This document shows positions 21,701-35,189 of a stretch of DNA of 64,000 bases, in pieces. Position 1 is the stretch's first letter, and each line of letters begins with the position of its first letter. A model generated the notes under the pieces. The model saw only the letters and a list, made by a program, of their open reading frames with translations. It had not been told where the DNA came from and made no database searches. Position numbers and translations under genes: made by a program. The DNA comes from Crambe crambe (Eukaryota > Porifera > Demospongiae > Poecilosclerida > Crambeidae): NCBI GenBank assembly GCA_963924555.1, contig OZ004587.1, forward strand, positions 496,001 through 560,000. The letters run 5' to 3'.

Positions 21701-23537
21701 GGTGTGGTATTTATCTTACGTGTGATCTTGAGAGTATACATGTTAAGATGCAATGTGTCATTAATATCGTTCACACATACAGACTACATATCTGTCTGTG
21801 CATAGCATGTCTTCATTGCATTGAAAGGTGTTTAAATTGCTCAAAAATATGTCTGGCCATGCTGTTGTTAGCATAAGTTCTATTCATCAACTGCTGGTGG
21901 TCATTCTACCAAGCACTATATACATGCATTGGCTACTTGGGGGTGAATATATAGAAAAGTTTGGGATCCAGTTTTTAATTAAATTTAACATATTTTTGAG
22001 GACCTATCTTTGGTCATGTTATGGTTGGACTATCTCTTAGCCTAAAGGCTCAAAAATAGATGTGCAATTATTCCCACGGACAGTACAAGCTTTCCACAGT
22101 GGAACATCTCAATAATGACAGGACTCAATATAACAACCTGTCAGATGACAGTGTCCAATCAAATTGCTAAATGTCCGAACATAGGCTGAGTTGTCAGGAC
22201 AAAATGTCACATGAAAAAAAGTATCTTTATCACATGTGGTGACTTTACTGGAGGGTTGAATAGTATTGTTGATTTTATGGAGACATTTTTGAGATTGGTT
22301 TGACAAACAAAATATCCTTACACTTTTAAAATAATTATTATGATATGGACACCTTGAACTCTGAACCAGAAAAAGTGATTAGAGAAGTGTGACCTCATTT
22401 GGAGGTAAACTGATATAAAATCAATTGAACACACAAAGTGTCCAGAGGTATAAAGGTTTGAATTGGACATATGAAAGGGATAAAGATTTTACATTCAGGG
22501 TCCACATGATTTAAATTCTTCTCTTCCACTGGTCTATGTATATATCATTGAGGAACTCACCTAGAAGTTGCCAGATCATCTATCTCTGTCTTTCATTTAG
22601 CACCTTCATCTTCAGTGTGGCAGATACTTGCTCCTCATCCCTGCACTTTGACCTTTAGACTCACTCCTTACCAGCAGTCGATTATTGTGTTTCTCCACAT
22701 GACACACTCACCAACAACTGCTCTTGTCAGCTGTTCAGCTTGAAGAGGGTTGTTTCCTGTAATTATGTGTATAATTAATTATACATATCATACAGTAGGA
22801 GAGAACTCAGTCTCATTTTTGGTCTCAACATTAATTTGGTTCACTAGTTTGTCCTCTCTTTGAAGGGATTATCAAAACTAGAAATAAGTGATCCAATATT
22901 TGACTGGTCATAACCATAACTTGGTTGGACATGCAGTACTCCATAACACTAAAATTAGATTGAAAAACGGTTGGCAAATGACAAGTGACCAATAGTTATT
23001 TCTATACACATTACATGTGCACTAATGAAAGTTTTCTTTTTCTTTTCTTTTCTTTTGAGTGTCATATTGGAGACTCCATTATTATCATGTCTCCGTTAGT
23101 CCAGGTGAATACAAAGGGTATGTACCTGTCAACCTCAAGACATGGATATACTGGGGAAATGCAAAGCATTGTAAGCATGACGGAATATTTGACCCCATTT
23201 GCTCACAATTCCGTGGATTGTCCACAGTATTCAGAGAATACATTTGTTCGTTCATGGATAAGAGGCTGTTTAATCTGTAGAATAGCATTCTAAGAATACA
23301 TTATTACCCCAAATATACATGGATAGTCCATAAATAGGAGGTGCTCTGTGGACTGAGAATACATTGCTACCCAGGGCAGGACTAGAAAGTCACTGCAATC
23401 ACTGCTACGCTGACATCAGATGAAGTTAGCCCTTTAGAGGCTGACGGAAAGGGATGGAACATTGTCCTTGACAGAGAACCTGCTAAGGTTAGTGAGGAAA
23501 ACATGACTAATTTACACACAGGGTTCCCTGATTTTAA
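18706..23537. repeat. Mosaic of local duplications, no confident gene
   Basis: A segment near 18720-18960 recurs at 23410-23530 and 58010-58260. A minisatellite-like unit (GTGATCTTGAAAGTATACAT, then GCAATGTGTCATT) occurs near 19550, 19710, 21520 and 21720. The minus-strand frame 18984-19283 is open to a stop and begins after a plausible acceptor; part of it recurs at 25380-25440 and 58350-58420 with changes. It may be an exon of an unknown gene. (CA)n occurs near 19898-19920, and ACTAGTCATGTGACTA is tandemly repeated near 21163-21200. Confidence 0.5.
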
Positions 23538-25060
23538 GGGGGGCTTCACTATTTTTTATATCTCCCACATAATTAGGGCTGTGGTAATGATTCAAGCACC
23601 ATTAGAAAGCTTATTCAATGTACTTTCTAGTGATACCAAAATTATGACCCTTCCTCAACAAGTGTCCAGAAAATAACCACATTATCAAGTATAGTCAAAA
23701 ACGGTATTATGAGCATAACTCTCTCATCTTTGCTATTAAAAATTTCAAACTTGTAATGTACATACTACACATAGAACTGCTACTGGTGAATGGATTACTT
23801 CTTTTTTTTTTAATTTTTTTTCTGCATCTGAACGATGTGAATATGTTTGACCCCCCATATAGAGATTTTCAAGGAAAAGTAATCCATTCACTAGAAGGAG
23901 TAAAGAAAGAGCTTTCAGCTGATATAAAAAACAAGAGGATTGGATAAAAATTGACCGGAATAAAAAATTTGGCATGGAGAGGGTTAGTACATTCAATTTT
24001 TTGGGGAAATGGGGTTTTTATTCGGTCTTTCTTTTTTCTTGTATTTTCAGCCACAGGGTTTCTTGTTGTACCTAGAGCAGCATAACACTCACACAACCTA
24101 GAAAGAAGAGATATATGTGAATATAGAGATAAAAATAGAAAGTTTATGCATATCAGTGTAGCTTAGACTTTGCCAGCTTTCTAACACTAGCAGGTAAGGA
24201 AGTATCAGGCGGGTACACACAGATGTAGTGACCAGTATGGGGGTGGACACAGAGGTAGCTACAATGGTGGACACATAGCTATGTACAGAGGTAAGCATGG
24301 GGGTGGACATGGAGGAAAGTATGGGGTACTAACAGAGACACAGAGGCAGGTAAAGAGGTCACTGAAGTAGTCGGACACTGATCTAGTAGGGGCAGAGCTA
24401 GTGACAAGGCCAATGCTGCTGCTACTAGAAGAGCCAGCTGAAACAGTATTAAAAGTGACCACAGTACCTGTGGGGATATAGCTAGTGACCAGGCCAAGGC
24501 TGCTACTAGAAGAGCCAGCCAAAACAGTATCAGAAGGGGGCACACTACTTTGGCTCAGACTCACCTCTGATCGACCATCACCAGCACTGATAGCAGCCTT
24601 CTTCACAGGAGGAGTGCCAAGAAGGACCCTCTTCCTTTTTCTCTTCCCAAAAGATGAAGCTTTCCACTTCTCAGGCTCAGACATCACAGCTCCAACTTCC
24701 AACTAAAATCACTGGTCACGTGGCATGCTCAGTAAGTACTAGATAGGCTTGCTACTGCGCAGTTGCTATGACTACTAATAGCATGAGCTGGGCTCTATTT
24801 TGTGTAAGTATGAAAAGAAAACAACAAACGGTTAGAAAGTTACAACCGATCGAAACTTACCTAGCGTCTGGTTGATCCGATTAGCTACGAGGTGAACATT
24901 CAAACGGTTGCATAAAAAATGTCATATCTCAACAATGGCTTACAAAAATGAGCTGAAATTTGAAATACAAATAGTATAGTGATGGAGAAAAAGAAAAAAA
25001 GAAAAGAGAATTTTGAAGATTTGAACTTTTTATTATTGCTCAAAATGCTAAAGGCCCCCC
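23538..25060. mobile_element. TTAA-flanked DNA element (Kolobok-like ends)
   Basis: TTAA lies at 23534-23537 and at 25061-25064. The ends are GGGGGGCTTCAC and the complement GGGGGGCCTTTAG, so the inverted repeat is short. Flanking host sequence joins correctly with the other local copies (18900 and 58120). TTAA targets are used by piggyBac and Kolobok elements; the G-run terminus favours Kolobok. A minus-strand frame of 147 codons (24259-24702) is Ser-rich with a KRKRKR motif and has no recognisable catalytic domain. It is probably non-autonomous. Confidence 0.7.
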
Positions 25061-25888
25061 TTAAAAGGAAAGATTCATCTACTTAAAGAGTCACATTGAC
25101 ATTATTTCCAAGTCCCTCAAGGCTTTTTTTTTGATCAAACCCAATCCACTACTGAACATTCCAACTGAACCCAATCAAGTTAGAGTAAATGGACTAGACA
25201 TGGAGTGCTACTTTAATTAATATTAGTTGATGCTCCAAATAGTTTATACAACACTGACCACTGACATGTGTTTTTAAGTGGGGATGCACACCACAAGGTT
25301 ATTTTAGTGATGCAACATTGTTATTTATTGCATGACACACTCCATTGTACATCACAAAGTTACCTTAAAGTGCAGAGCACTCCAGTGATCACTACCAATC
25401 TCTCATCAACTTCAACCAAGGACCCTCCTACCTTAATATTTATGGGTACCAAATATAGCAATTTCAATTCATCGTCTCTTCCCTCATCCAATTTAGTCAG
25501 CAAAATTAATATTGAATTTTGATGCGGCATTTCAGACAAATATTAAAATTGGTAGAGGCCTCAGCATTTTATCCTTAAGATTTAAGTAGGTGTTTGGTTA
25601 TCAGTAAAACTGATATTGAATATTGACCTCCCTCCCTCCCTCATGGAAATCTGAAATCTTGTGACGATAAACAGCAAATTTTTTTAGTTTATGTGGCTCA
25701 ATGTGAGATATTTACTGTATGGTACAAGACATAGGTCAGCTGACATGCCATGACAAGTACCAGTCTAGTCATGTGATCTGATGTTTAATTACCATGTGTG
25801 TCACATGATGATGTGATATTTTACTGACTCACTTGGAGCCAAATGTGACAGGTATAGGTCTAGTCATGTGATGTCATGTGATACTCAC
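25061..25888. other. Local duplicate continuation
   Basis: Gene-free. It matches parts of 18940-19080 and 58240-58990. Ends in a stretch with several TCACATGA/TCATGTGA motifs (25740-25880). Confidence 0.5.
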
Positions 25889-25976
25889 TTTGTGGCGTGA
25901 GTGTTACTCCCTTGCTCTGGAGGTTGGGGATGGGGTCACTGTCATCGTCATTGAAGTCGTAACTTCCAGCTGCATT
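25889..25976 (-). pseudogene. Convertase (furin/kexin) exon fragment, third copy
   Basis: Minus-strand exon with acceptor TTTTAG and donor GTGAGT, reading NAAGSYDFNDDDSDP. SYDFN..D.DP is the segment before the catalytic histidine of proprotein convertases. A one-base deletion in the GGGAG-TAACAC stretch moves the His box (NTHGT in the other copies) out of frame. It stands alone; no further convertase exon is adjacent. Confidence 0.65.
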
Positions 25977-28900
25977 CTAAAAGGAACATGTACACACTAG
26001 AGTGAGGCAAGCACACACATACAATGATTTCACTATGCACAATGAACACAACGAACACATGCACATACTGTGCGAATTATTGAGACATACAAAAGAATGA
26101 CAATCCAATTCAATGATCTCTAATTTTAGCCTGACTCCATGGTACGAGGTGTATGGTACTACTCTTATATTCTGTTTTTCAAGTCATTGTACATGAATCT
26201 CTCCTCTAATAATGATGATCATCATTTAATATGGAAGTGGGCAAGTTGACTGCATTTTCTTTACATGTGCCCCTTCTCTAAGGACTTTTATGACTGACAG
26301 GATATTGAGGTCAAAGGACATACGAGTCTACACAAGTACATTCATCTCCTTTGAATTCAATCATTTCCAGAAACACTAAAAGTGTTACTGGGAGTTGTGA
26401 TCCACTAGTGAAACATTTCAGTTGGATCAAAGCAACTAGCAATCACGACTTATGGAGCATGAGATGCAGGACCTTGACTGTCATTTCTTATTGGGTGGAT
26501 GTAGAGGCTAGATGAGAGGTACATTGTACTGCACACATGGACAGAGCAAAAAAGGTCAGGGGTATTTGGTGAACCCATCATGACTAGGGACTGGCACATT
26601 CTGCCAGCATAGTTTTGGAATAATAGGTCCATCAAAGCAGGAAGCATAATGCTGGCATAATAGGCTATCGCTAATCATGACTTAGCTATGGGGTGGGGGG
26701 AGGGCAGTGTCCTCCCCCCCAGACTAAGCCAACTGTTATACTAAACATTATAGGGCTGCCTCCCCAACCAATATTTGCTAGATATGGTCGACCCTGATAT
26801 CTAGAGCAGTGCACTAACACGAATCTCTATGTAACGATCATACAATGTGAGATATTTACTGTATGGTACAAGATGATCCTCTGAACACCATTGTCATGAA
26901 ACAGCAAGGGCTCACAATAACAGTCACACACACAAGACCATAGTTCATCTCTCCATTTATCTGGTCAATTTCTCCCAAATTGTCCAACCAAAACTGGGCA
27001 GGACTGTTCCTAGCAATGGCAAGTGAGGAGTAAAGTTAGTGGACAGTGTGGTTAATCAGTTTGACCAATCAAAGAGGTCATCACCTCTAGTGGAGTTATA
27101 GACACACGTACGTATGAGAAGGGATGGCAATGATAATATTCCCTACATAAGACCCTCATAAGTCAACCTTGCTTGTTGGCATGCCATGTGTCACATGACA
27201 AGTACCAGTCTAGTCATGTGATCTGATGTTTAATTACCATGTGTATCACATGATGACATTAATATAAATTACTCTGATAATCATATCAACTTTAAAGGTA
27301 CTAATTGATATGAGAAAGAAAGAGGTCAAGTATTATGACTCCCTTCTTCATGACAATTCCATCAACATTTAAAAAGTCACGTAAGAGGATTAAAGTGAAA
27401 ATACTTGACATGCAAATGCCATTGCATCTTCATCAGATTATTGGCTACGTCTTCATTTAATTGGAAGGAATGGACTTAGCATGTGAACAATAAAGTAAGT
27501 CCATTTCATTAAACAAATGGTACGTGTTTAGCCAACATTCTTCATTAAAAATGCCTGTCCAGAAAAATGGATCAGATAATGGAGTATGTCAGGTACATAC
27601 TGTCGCTGCACTATTGGTGGGCTTAATATAGAATATGATAGTCATGTTATTGATACAGTATGCTTTGTACATCATAAGAGAAGATCCTATGGATTTCAGT
27701 AGGTGAATACTAATCATGACCTCATACTTATGAGGTCTAAGTGTACATTTCAACAAGTGGGTTCAGTCATACGACATCTTTCCATTAGGATGATATGGGA
27801 TTAGTGAGGAAGATGAAGTACTCTACATGATTATGTGGAAGCTTATTGTAAGTTCACCAGACACTGCACGTATCTGTAAGCTTTCCACTCCATTACTACT
27901 AATCAGAACTGGAAGGGAAAGGGAAGAGATTTTAAGTCAGAGAGTGGACCAGCACTAAACTTATTACAACCCAAAAATACGTATTCCTGGAGCCATTACC
28001 AGCAAAAAACCTACACTAAAACACTCTTGATATCCACCCAGAAAAAAAGCATCAAATTCTGCACTTGAGCACTTCATGCCACTCCAGCATAAAAATCAAC
28101 AATCAATCTCTGCCCCCAAGCAATGATATACAACATTAATTAGTAATACCTTTATTGCTATATCATCTTGGCCTGTCATGGGAGTGAAGTAGGAATAGTT
28201 AGCTCGTAGTTTGGTAATGTGATGGGTAAGGGGTTACTTGACTGAAGTACACTCTCTTCAGTCTAGTCATGTGATCTGATGTTTAATTACCATGTGTGAC
28301 ACATGATGACATGATATTTTGAGAAAAACTATTACTCTGATATCGGTACTTTATGAGAAAGAAAGCGGTCAACTATTATAACTCGCTCTTCTTCACGACA
28401 ATTCCATCTACATTTAAAAAGTAAGAGTACATATTGTAGCTGCACTATTGGTGGGCTTAATATAGTGATATTATTGATACAGTATGCTTTGCACATTGTA
28501 AGAGAAGATCCTATGGATTTCAGTAGGTGAATACTAATCATGACCTCATATATACATACTATGAGGTCTAAGTGTACATTTCAACAAGTGGGTTCAGTCG
28601 TACGACATCTTTCCATTAGGATGATATGGGATTAGTGAGGAAGATGAAGTGCTCTACATGATTATGTGGAAGCTTATTGTAAGTTCACCAGATACTGCAC
28701 GTATCTGTAAGCTTTTCACTCCATTACTACTAATCAGAACTGGAAGGGAAAGGGAAGAGATTTTAAGTCAGAGAGTGGACCAGCACTAAACTTATTACAA
28801 CCCACAAATACATATTCCTGGAGCCATTACCAGCAAAACCTACACTAAAACACTCTTGATATCCACCCAGAAAAAAAGCATCAAATTCTGCACTTGAAAT

Positions 28901-29981
28901 TATTAGCACTTCATGCCACTCCAGCATAAAAATCAACAATCAATCTCTGCCCCCAAGCAACAATTAGCAATACCTTTATTGCTATATCATCTTGGCCTGT
29001 CATGGGAGTGAAGTAGGAATAGTTAGCTCGTAGTTTGGTAATGTGATGGGTAAGGGATTACTTGACTGAAGTACACTCTCTTGTTGCTGAACTTTTTTGA
29101 ACTGCACACAGTCATCCCTACTTTTCTTTTTTATTTAGAATAAATATTATTTTCCTTTATCTATATTGGCCTTAGTGGTGGTAAGTCCTAAGGAATAATT
29201 CCTTTGCATACATGCATGTACTCATCCCAGGTAGACCCTGGTAAGTAGAATATCCCAGAACAGTCCTAAAGTCCTGTACTTAAGGGTATTTGGCTCCCAC
29301 TATAATATAGTCATACTCTGAATCCCCCTCCAAATGATCCTGCAATTCATGATATCCTAGCTGATACACCTTGGATTCCGGTATTTGAGGAACCTTGCAC
29401 ACTATACAGACGTCCTGCAATACCTTTAGGATATCCTGGGATACCTTTAGGATATCCTGGGATATATATATCTGAGATGTGGCTGTGATATGAGGACGTC
29501 TTGGATGGAATGTGGCACTACTGGACATTGTGGCTGCCATGGACCTATGCACATGGAACTGTAGGATAGGACGGACACATAGGATGGAGCCTGCCATGGG
29601 AGTCCTATGTATCTTATGTATATGGGACTATAGGATAGGACAGACACAGTCCCTAGACTGTCAAATGCATAGTAGGATAGAAGAATATGTAGGACAGAAC
29701 ACACAAACAGAACAAGTACCTATGGGAGTTCCTATGTAACTCGAAGGGAAACCACCTTGTAACAGTGAAGATTATGGGACCCCATAGGACTTTTCTCTGT
29801 CCTAGATGATACATCCATAGATACTATCCTCCATAGACAAGGGATTATGTATGATGGCGAACTTGGACACAAGTGACTTTCACACTATTCAAATTGCTAA
29901 GCAAAACATAAGTAATGCTTTACACTTTCTTGAAATAACAATTGACCAGTAGTCAGTGGAAACAACGTACTCTAGTCTTAC
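25977..29981. repeat. Tandem local units with E-box-like motifs
   Basis: Two copies of a unit of about 0.8-1.1 kb (27174-28253 and 28254-29085); a third is at 58990-59875. Each starts with CTAGTCATGTGATCTGATG and contains the shared TGTGGAAGCTTATTGTAAGT. No gene is recognised. From 29400 to 29470 there is a short tandem repeat, CCTTTAGGATATCCTGGGAT. From 29560 to 29800 are repeats of GGATAGGAC-type words that are shared with 59920-60170. Confidence 0.6.
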
Positions 29982-30860
29982 CAATTAACAGTGAAGGTGG
30001 TGGAGTTGGCATAGCCATCAAAGCTCCAATTGTTGTGCATCTGACCACCATTACAATACATACCCATTTCCAAAGCCACCTACACATTTATAGACAATGA
30101 ATGATCAAGTGTGCTTTATTTGGAATTCTTACTCTAGCGAGATTCCATGGACTTTTCCACTGTCCTCTGACCCCCAGGAGCAACTGTAGATCCAGTTGAC
30201 ATGCGTCTTGTAGTCTTGTACGTAGATGAAGGGCTGTCTCATCCGTCACCTTCCCATCAAGCAGACACTGATGCTCCATGTGTCACACCCACTGCACACA
30301 GGCTGTTATTGACCACAGCTGAGATCAGTCCAGACTCCTGCACACCCGAACAAAAGGAGACATAACAATCATTTTGTAGAGATCAATCTATCATGTTGGA
30401 AGTCCCAAAGCTCTCCAATTAGTGTTTGATTAAGGGATACTTTAAGGAATCATTGAGTGAATGTGCATGGTGGGAGATGAAGATGTGTAGGAAGCTGTAC
30501 TCTACACGACCTATCTTACCATACTCACTGCATGAAGAGTGAACCATTGGGAAAGTTAGTGGACAGTGTGGCACTCCATTGGTCATAGTGTGACTACATC
30601 AAAGCCATATGCTGCCACCAGGCACATCACTACTTACAAGATTTTCATCAACCCTTCATTTCCTTGCTCGCATGCAATATGTCACATGACAAGTACCAGT
30701 CTAGTCATGTGATATTTGTAGACCCAGCCATATAATGCCTAATGGTGAGGTGTCATGTGATACTCACTTGGTGCCATGAGTGTTATCTCCCTTGCTCTGG
30801 AGGTTGGGGGTGGGGTTACTATCATCGTCAATCATTAAAGTCGTGTAACTTCCAGCTGCA
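29982..30860 (-). pseudogene. Proprotein convertase (furin/kexin-like S8 protease) fragment, copy A
   Basis: Three exon-like segments in the correct minus-strand order: 30768-30860 (ends DNTHGTK, the catalytic-His box), 30133-30337 (SGLISAVVNNSLCAVGV) and 29982-30079 (CNGGQMHNN, then DGYANS). Convertases cleave secretory proproteins after dibasic sites. In this family NTHGTRCAGE, CGVGVAYNA, YSASWGPEDDGK and ASGNGG/DGYTNS follow in this order. Here the middle exon changes frame: a THVNWIYSCSWGSEDSGK box is in a different frame from the start. It also has a premature stop after ASVSA. The catalytic Asp and Ser regions are not seen. Pseudogene call is firm, family call good. Confidence 0.72.
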
Positions 30861-31546
30861 GGAACTAGAGTGAGGCAAGAGTAAGTAGAGCCTTAAACTG
30901 GTTCTGTAAACATGGTCATTTATTTTATTGGATTGAATGAGACATGTCCTACATACATACATATGCAAAGTATTAGTTCATCCAAAAGTTAACACATGCT
31001 CATTTAGCATATACGTAGGTTGAGTGAAAGGCCAACTCTTCTTCAACACTCCACCTTTCCTCTTAACCAACAGGTCTGGACTGCTCCACATACCAGGGTC
31101 TGCAACAGGTCAGTAAAATCTAACAGGTCTGTAACAGGTCCATATTTTTGGACTGTATCAGACCTGCTGCCTCACGGACTGCCTACAGATCAAAAATTAG
31201 TACTTTGGTGCCTATAGGATGTACTCTTTTTTAATTGTTACATACCTGCTTACAAGTTGGATTTTTCATCAAATACACTAGTTCAGGGGTCAGAAAAGTT
31301 AAGAGTATCACGTACCATAGCTAGTCAGGTACATTTGACTATCAGAAATACTTACTGTTCTTGTTCGTGGGTCTTCCTTGGATCGTGATAGATCCTCCAC
31401 AATGAGCTCCTCCGTACATCCTCCAGCTACGTAGCTCAGCTGTTTCAGATCTCTCAGATTCGTTCTAGTCCTCAGCTCAAGATAGAAAAGGCGGAGCTAG
31501 TGGGCGTGGCTATACGATATGAATAGGTGCATGCGCAGTTCTCTAT
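30861..31546. other. Upstream flank of convertase remnant, end of unit A
   Basis: Matches unit B 61334-62157. A possible exon near 31376-31440 on the minus strand ends in a conserved donor (AACAG/TAAGTAT) in both units, but its protein is not recognised. The segment stops at the KDZ element's left inverted repeat. Confidence 0.4.
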
Positions 31547-31625
31547 CGCGTATTATCACGCAATCTATAGTAGGGAGTTATCAGCTTTTATCTAAATACG
31601 CAGCAAGGATTTATCAGCACCTGTG
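31547..31625 (+). repeat. Left terminal inverted repeat of the KDZ element
   Basis: Reads CGCGTATTATCACGCAATCT, continues through GGGAGTTATCAGCTTTTAT and ends near CAGCACCTGTGT. It pairs with 40471-40550. Confidence 0.92.
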
Positions 31626-32712
31626 TCGACCATAGATCATGCATTGGGTTCACGTAGCACGCGCACTACGTCAGGCATGACCATGTGGCTGTAGTGGAGA
31701 GTGCTGCCTCCTGTCATTTTTCTTTCTTTTTTTCCCACTATGAGTAAGTCAGCTAGAGTAGCCAAACTTTGTAGCTACAAGAGAGTATCAAGTACTTGGT
31801 GCATCGATGGCCTAGGGTGACCGTGTTATGCCCTTGCACTAGTCTTGTTTCCAGATTATGTACATTTTGGGTAGAGGCCATCTGGGGACTTTAGCAGGGC
31901 TGATCCAGGATTTCCTTGGATGGTGGCTGGTGTTGCCAGTAGACCATAGTCCAATCTGACCATGTGGCCTATTTTGGCTCGTGTTACAGCTATTTAGATA
32001 CATGGAAAAAGGACAAAAGCAAATAAAGCTACATATATAGCTCTTGTTCTGAAATGCAAAGTAAGCCGCTAGAAGAACTACTCCATCAGTGCCATCGGCT
32101 GATCAACCAATTGTGGGAGTTTATATGAGATCTACCTAATATTCTAATAGCCCAATTCAAGCTCCTGTTAGTCCAAATCTTGCTCAGAGATCTGTCCAAT
32201 TAAAACCCAGAATGAGCTACATAAGTGGACCTAGAGAATCTTTAGAGCAAGCTGAGAAGATGTTGTGGATGATATTTTAAAAGCATGAAATTACATAGGA
32301 AATCACTGGATGGGTACTCTTCTCAACCTCACAAATGTAACAGGGCAGCCTTTTAAACATTTAAGCTTCTCATGTCAGTCATTTGATAAAAGACATTGTG
32401 TGCTGCCACTGTCACAATGTGATTTTTGCATATCTTGAACAATCCCCAGATGTTCTCCTGAGCTTCGTGTGAAAACATCTGGGAAATGAGAGAGAAATTT
32501 TCTCTGGCTTTCCAGCCAATCATTACTTATCAACAAGGTTCTAAAGATAATAATTATGGATATCAATACATGTATGTATACTGAAAATGATCACACATAA
32601 TTTGGTAAAAACCATAACTATTATTCATTAATTTAGCTATGATGAGGTAATAATTGTCTCATTCTGAGTAGTATAATATATATTTATAGCAATGTTACTC
32701 TTTATTATGTAG

Positions 32713-35189
32713 ATAAAAAAATTAGCAATGAAAACAAACAGGTACTTGAAGGTTTGTTCCAGAGAGGTATGGTATCAACATCAGTGACCAATACCCTTTC
32801 AATGAGCCTAATTGAGAAAGCTGTTGATGAAACAAAACTTGATAGGAAGATAGTGAAGGTAATATCTGTTTGTTGATTTCCTAACCCAATATGATTGTGT
32901 TAGCTATGCAACTAACTGTATGCAGCAAACAAAATTCTAAATGGTGCACCCCAGCTCATGGGATGAAATTCAAAGTTCAATAGCAACTTGATTGGTGCAA
33001 TTTTTAGCTATGGGCTATATGCCTTAAGAGCTTATGAGGCTCAAGTACGTAGGATACAATGCTGTTATGAAACTTAGAGCAGCTGTTATAATTATATCAA
33101 ATAGTGCACTTCCGAAAAGGCATTCTTTATTGGTGAGCTGGATTACCATTATATCAAGACTAAGCAGACAGCTGAAAGTCTTAATATGCTGCTCCATAGT
33201 ATGTTTGGGTAACAGTTTGTAAGGTCGTGTCTTTTTCAACTGCTTTTTAACCACAAAATCCATGAAAATTTCATCCCATGAAAATTTCCCACTATGCAAT
33301 ACAGTCATGGGATTTAGAGTAGCTAGCTATGATATCACATGTACTTGGACAGCTTAGGTGGGGATGGATTCTGAGTCCAGGAGCTTATATGGACCAATAA
33401 GTCATGGTATAAAAGACAATGTCGTAACTACTATGACCAGAGCTATGTTATCTCATAACTACAACTATGCATTCTGGGGTAGGTGGCAACAGGGAACTGG
33501 ATTCTTAAATGCTCTTTTCTAGGATGAATTGAATTCAGTCCGTGCTGTCTGTTTCACTAGCACTTATGTGTATACTCAGGAGGGCATGATATCGGCCTGA
33601 TAATAAAAATTTTGTCATTATGCAGAATTGGATTGGCAATTGTAAAAGAAAGGTAGAAAATACTACTCAACAAGGTGCTGAACATGATGTACCCATTCCA
33701 AAACGACGAATTTTTCATGGATATCATGAATTTATGAAGACGCAGAAGGGCCATAAAGGTATGGTTATCCTATCCAGGTTCCAGTTTTGACATTAGCTAA
33801 TTACTGGTGAAGAAAGTATGATGTAGCAACAGAAAAAATATGGAGTCTCAAAAGCAAAATCATTAGCAGTGCCATTATGACAACTCTTTGCACTGGTTTA
33901 ATATACTCTCTGGCTCACCATACTCATAGGATCTGGAACTACCATTGGCGAATGCTCATCAGCAATTAGCTCTTCATGGAAAAGACTTTCTGTGGAAGAG
34001 AAAGATGAATTTCGTGATAGGGCAAAAAGAAGAAAAGAAGGTGAAGGGATACCACCTGCACAGAAGTGGAAGGAAATTCAAAAATCCATGAAGAGAATCA
34101 ACCAAGAGGTACGATTAGAAGGTTGAGATAGACCACACACCTTTACATAATGTTTACTGCATTACTAGTTACATTGAGAAGATGGGAGGAGAGGGTGTTG
34201 CAATGCTGTGGGCCAACGGAAGCTACTACCGTAGCTACAGTAATTTGGGCCAAAAGTGGCTAGATAAAAATGAACACATTTCATCAATGTTTGTCAGCCA
34301 CATGCGTTCTGGTAAGTCAACAATAGAATTTGATTCATATTAGTTATTATTCTATGTATTCAGCAAAGAATCAACCAACAGAAGAACTGACAATCACAAA
34401 AGATCAAAGAAGCATTTTCTTAACAAAGTACAGTAAGTATTCCACAGATGTAATCATATACTTATTACATGGGTGTATCATTCCATAGAGAATCTGACTG
34501 GAAAGAAGAGTTGTAAACAAGTCCCTTGTGCTCATAAGTCCTTTAATATCCTTCATATGCCTGGGGGATTAGGGTTTAAAAATCCAAGATTGTACAAAAT
34601 TTGTGAATTGCGAGAAATCATAAATTATCAAGATGACATCATATTTGTCAGAGGTGAGTTTACTGCACAGACACTATACCCTTTTACATGCCCATTCTCA
34701 ACCTTTCTCTTATGACTCCTAATACTGTCAGTTTTATCATTATAAAAACAGCATGAAGACATACCTATCAGGAGTACGTAGCTAGCTTCTAGTAATGGTA
34801 ACACAGTCCATTCCATTCTGATCTTTCGTGTGACTGATCAGCATACACAGGATTAAGTTGGCACAGGGTTCTGGTGAATCCACTGAATAAAGCACACCAT
34901 GATTTGCTGTGATATTATAATTGGACACTATTTCATTACATTATTCAGTTGCTCCACAATCTCAACCCAATACATCCTCTTCATCCACTCCACAAGTGAT
35001 CTCCTCCATAACTACTGCAGCAACTTCATCCATCCCTCAAGCTATCTCCTCCATAGCTACTACATCAACAACCCATTTTCATGCTCCCGTACCTTCAGTA
35101 TGTATATGAGAAAACTATTATGACAATGATTGTACTTTCTGTCATTATAGGCTCCTATGCGGACACCTGTGTCTGTAAGAATTATATGA
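32713..35189 (+). CDS. Homeodomain-like plus HMG-box-like protein, KDZ-element accessory gene
   Basis: Exons 32713-32858, 33626-33758, 33930-34108, 34179-34311, 34364-34432, 34489-34653, 34949-35097 and 35151-35189 join in frame to a stop at 35187-35189. Exons 1-2 form a homeodomain-like helix-turn-helix (VLEGLFQRGMVS, then VKNWIGNCKRK, with Trp48, Asn51 and a basic end). Exons 2-3 form an HMG-box-like segment (GYHEFMKTQKGHK, then ISSSWKRLSVEEKDEF). The next part has a WLDKNEHISSMFVSHM segment and the tail is Ser/Thr-rich; neither is recognised. A role binding the element's ends or DNA in the nucleus is inferred. The 5' exons are unresolved: a Pro/Ser-rich candidate at 32063-32277 has an in-frame TAA near 32136, and an ATG lies at 31740. 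Confidence 0.68.

Larger units (their letters stand above)
2392..31546 (+). repeat. Segmental duplication, unit A
   Basis: Direct (same-orientation) duplicate of 41726-62157. Matching landmarks in the same order are the repeat block, Death-ankyrin exons, pogo-like tail, SMAD4-type exon, the local tandem units, convertase exons and the final stretch ending GCGCAGTTCTCTAT. Unit A is longer because of the DIRS-like insertion (4223-7487), MITEs at 14833-15469 and 17071-18705, the TTAA element at 23538-25060, and about 9 kb (19-28 kb) that is mostly missing from unit B. Identity is very high over most shared stretches by eye. Confidence 0.9.

Noticed and set aside
22985..23293. Overlapping plus-strand frames of 73 and 102 codons
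   Set aside because: No recognisable domain, no splice-supported neighbours; not conserved in unit B.
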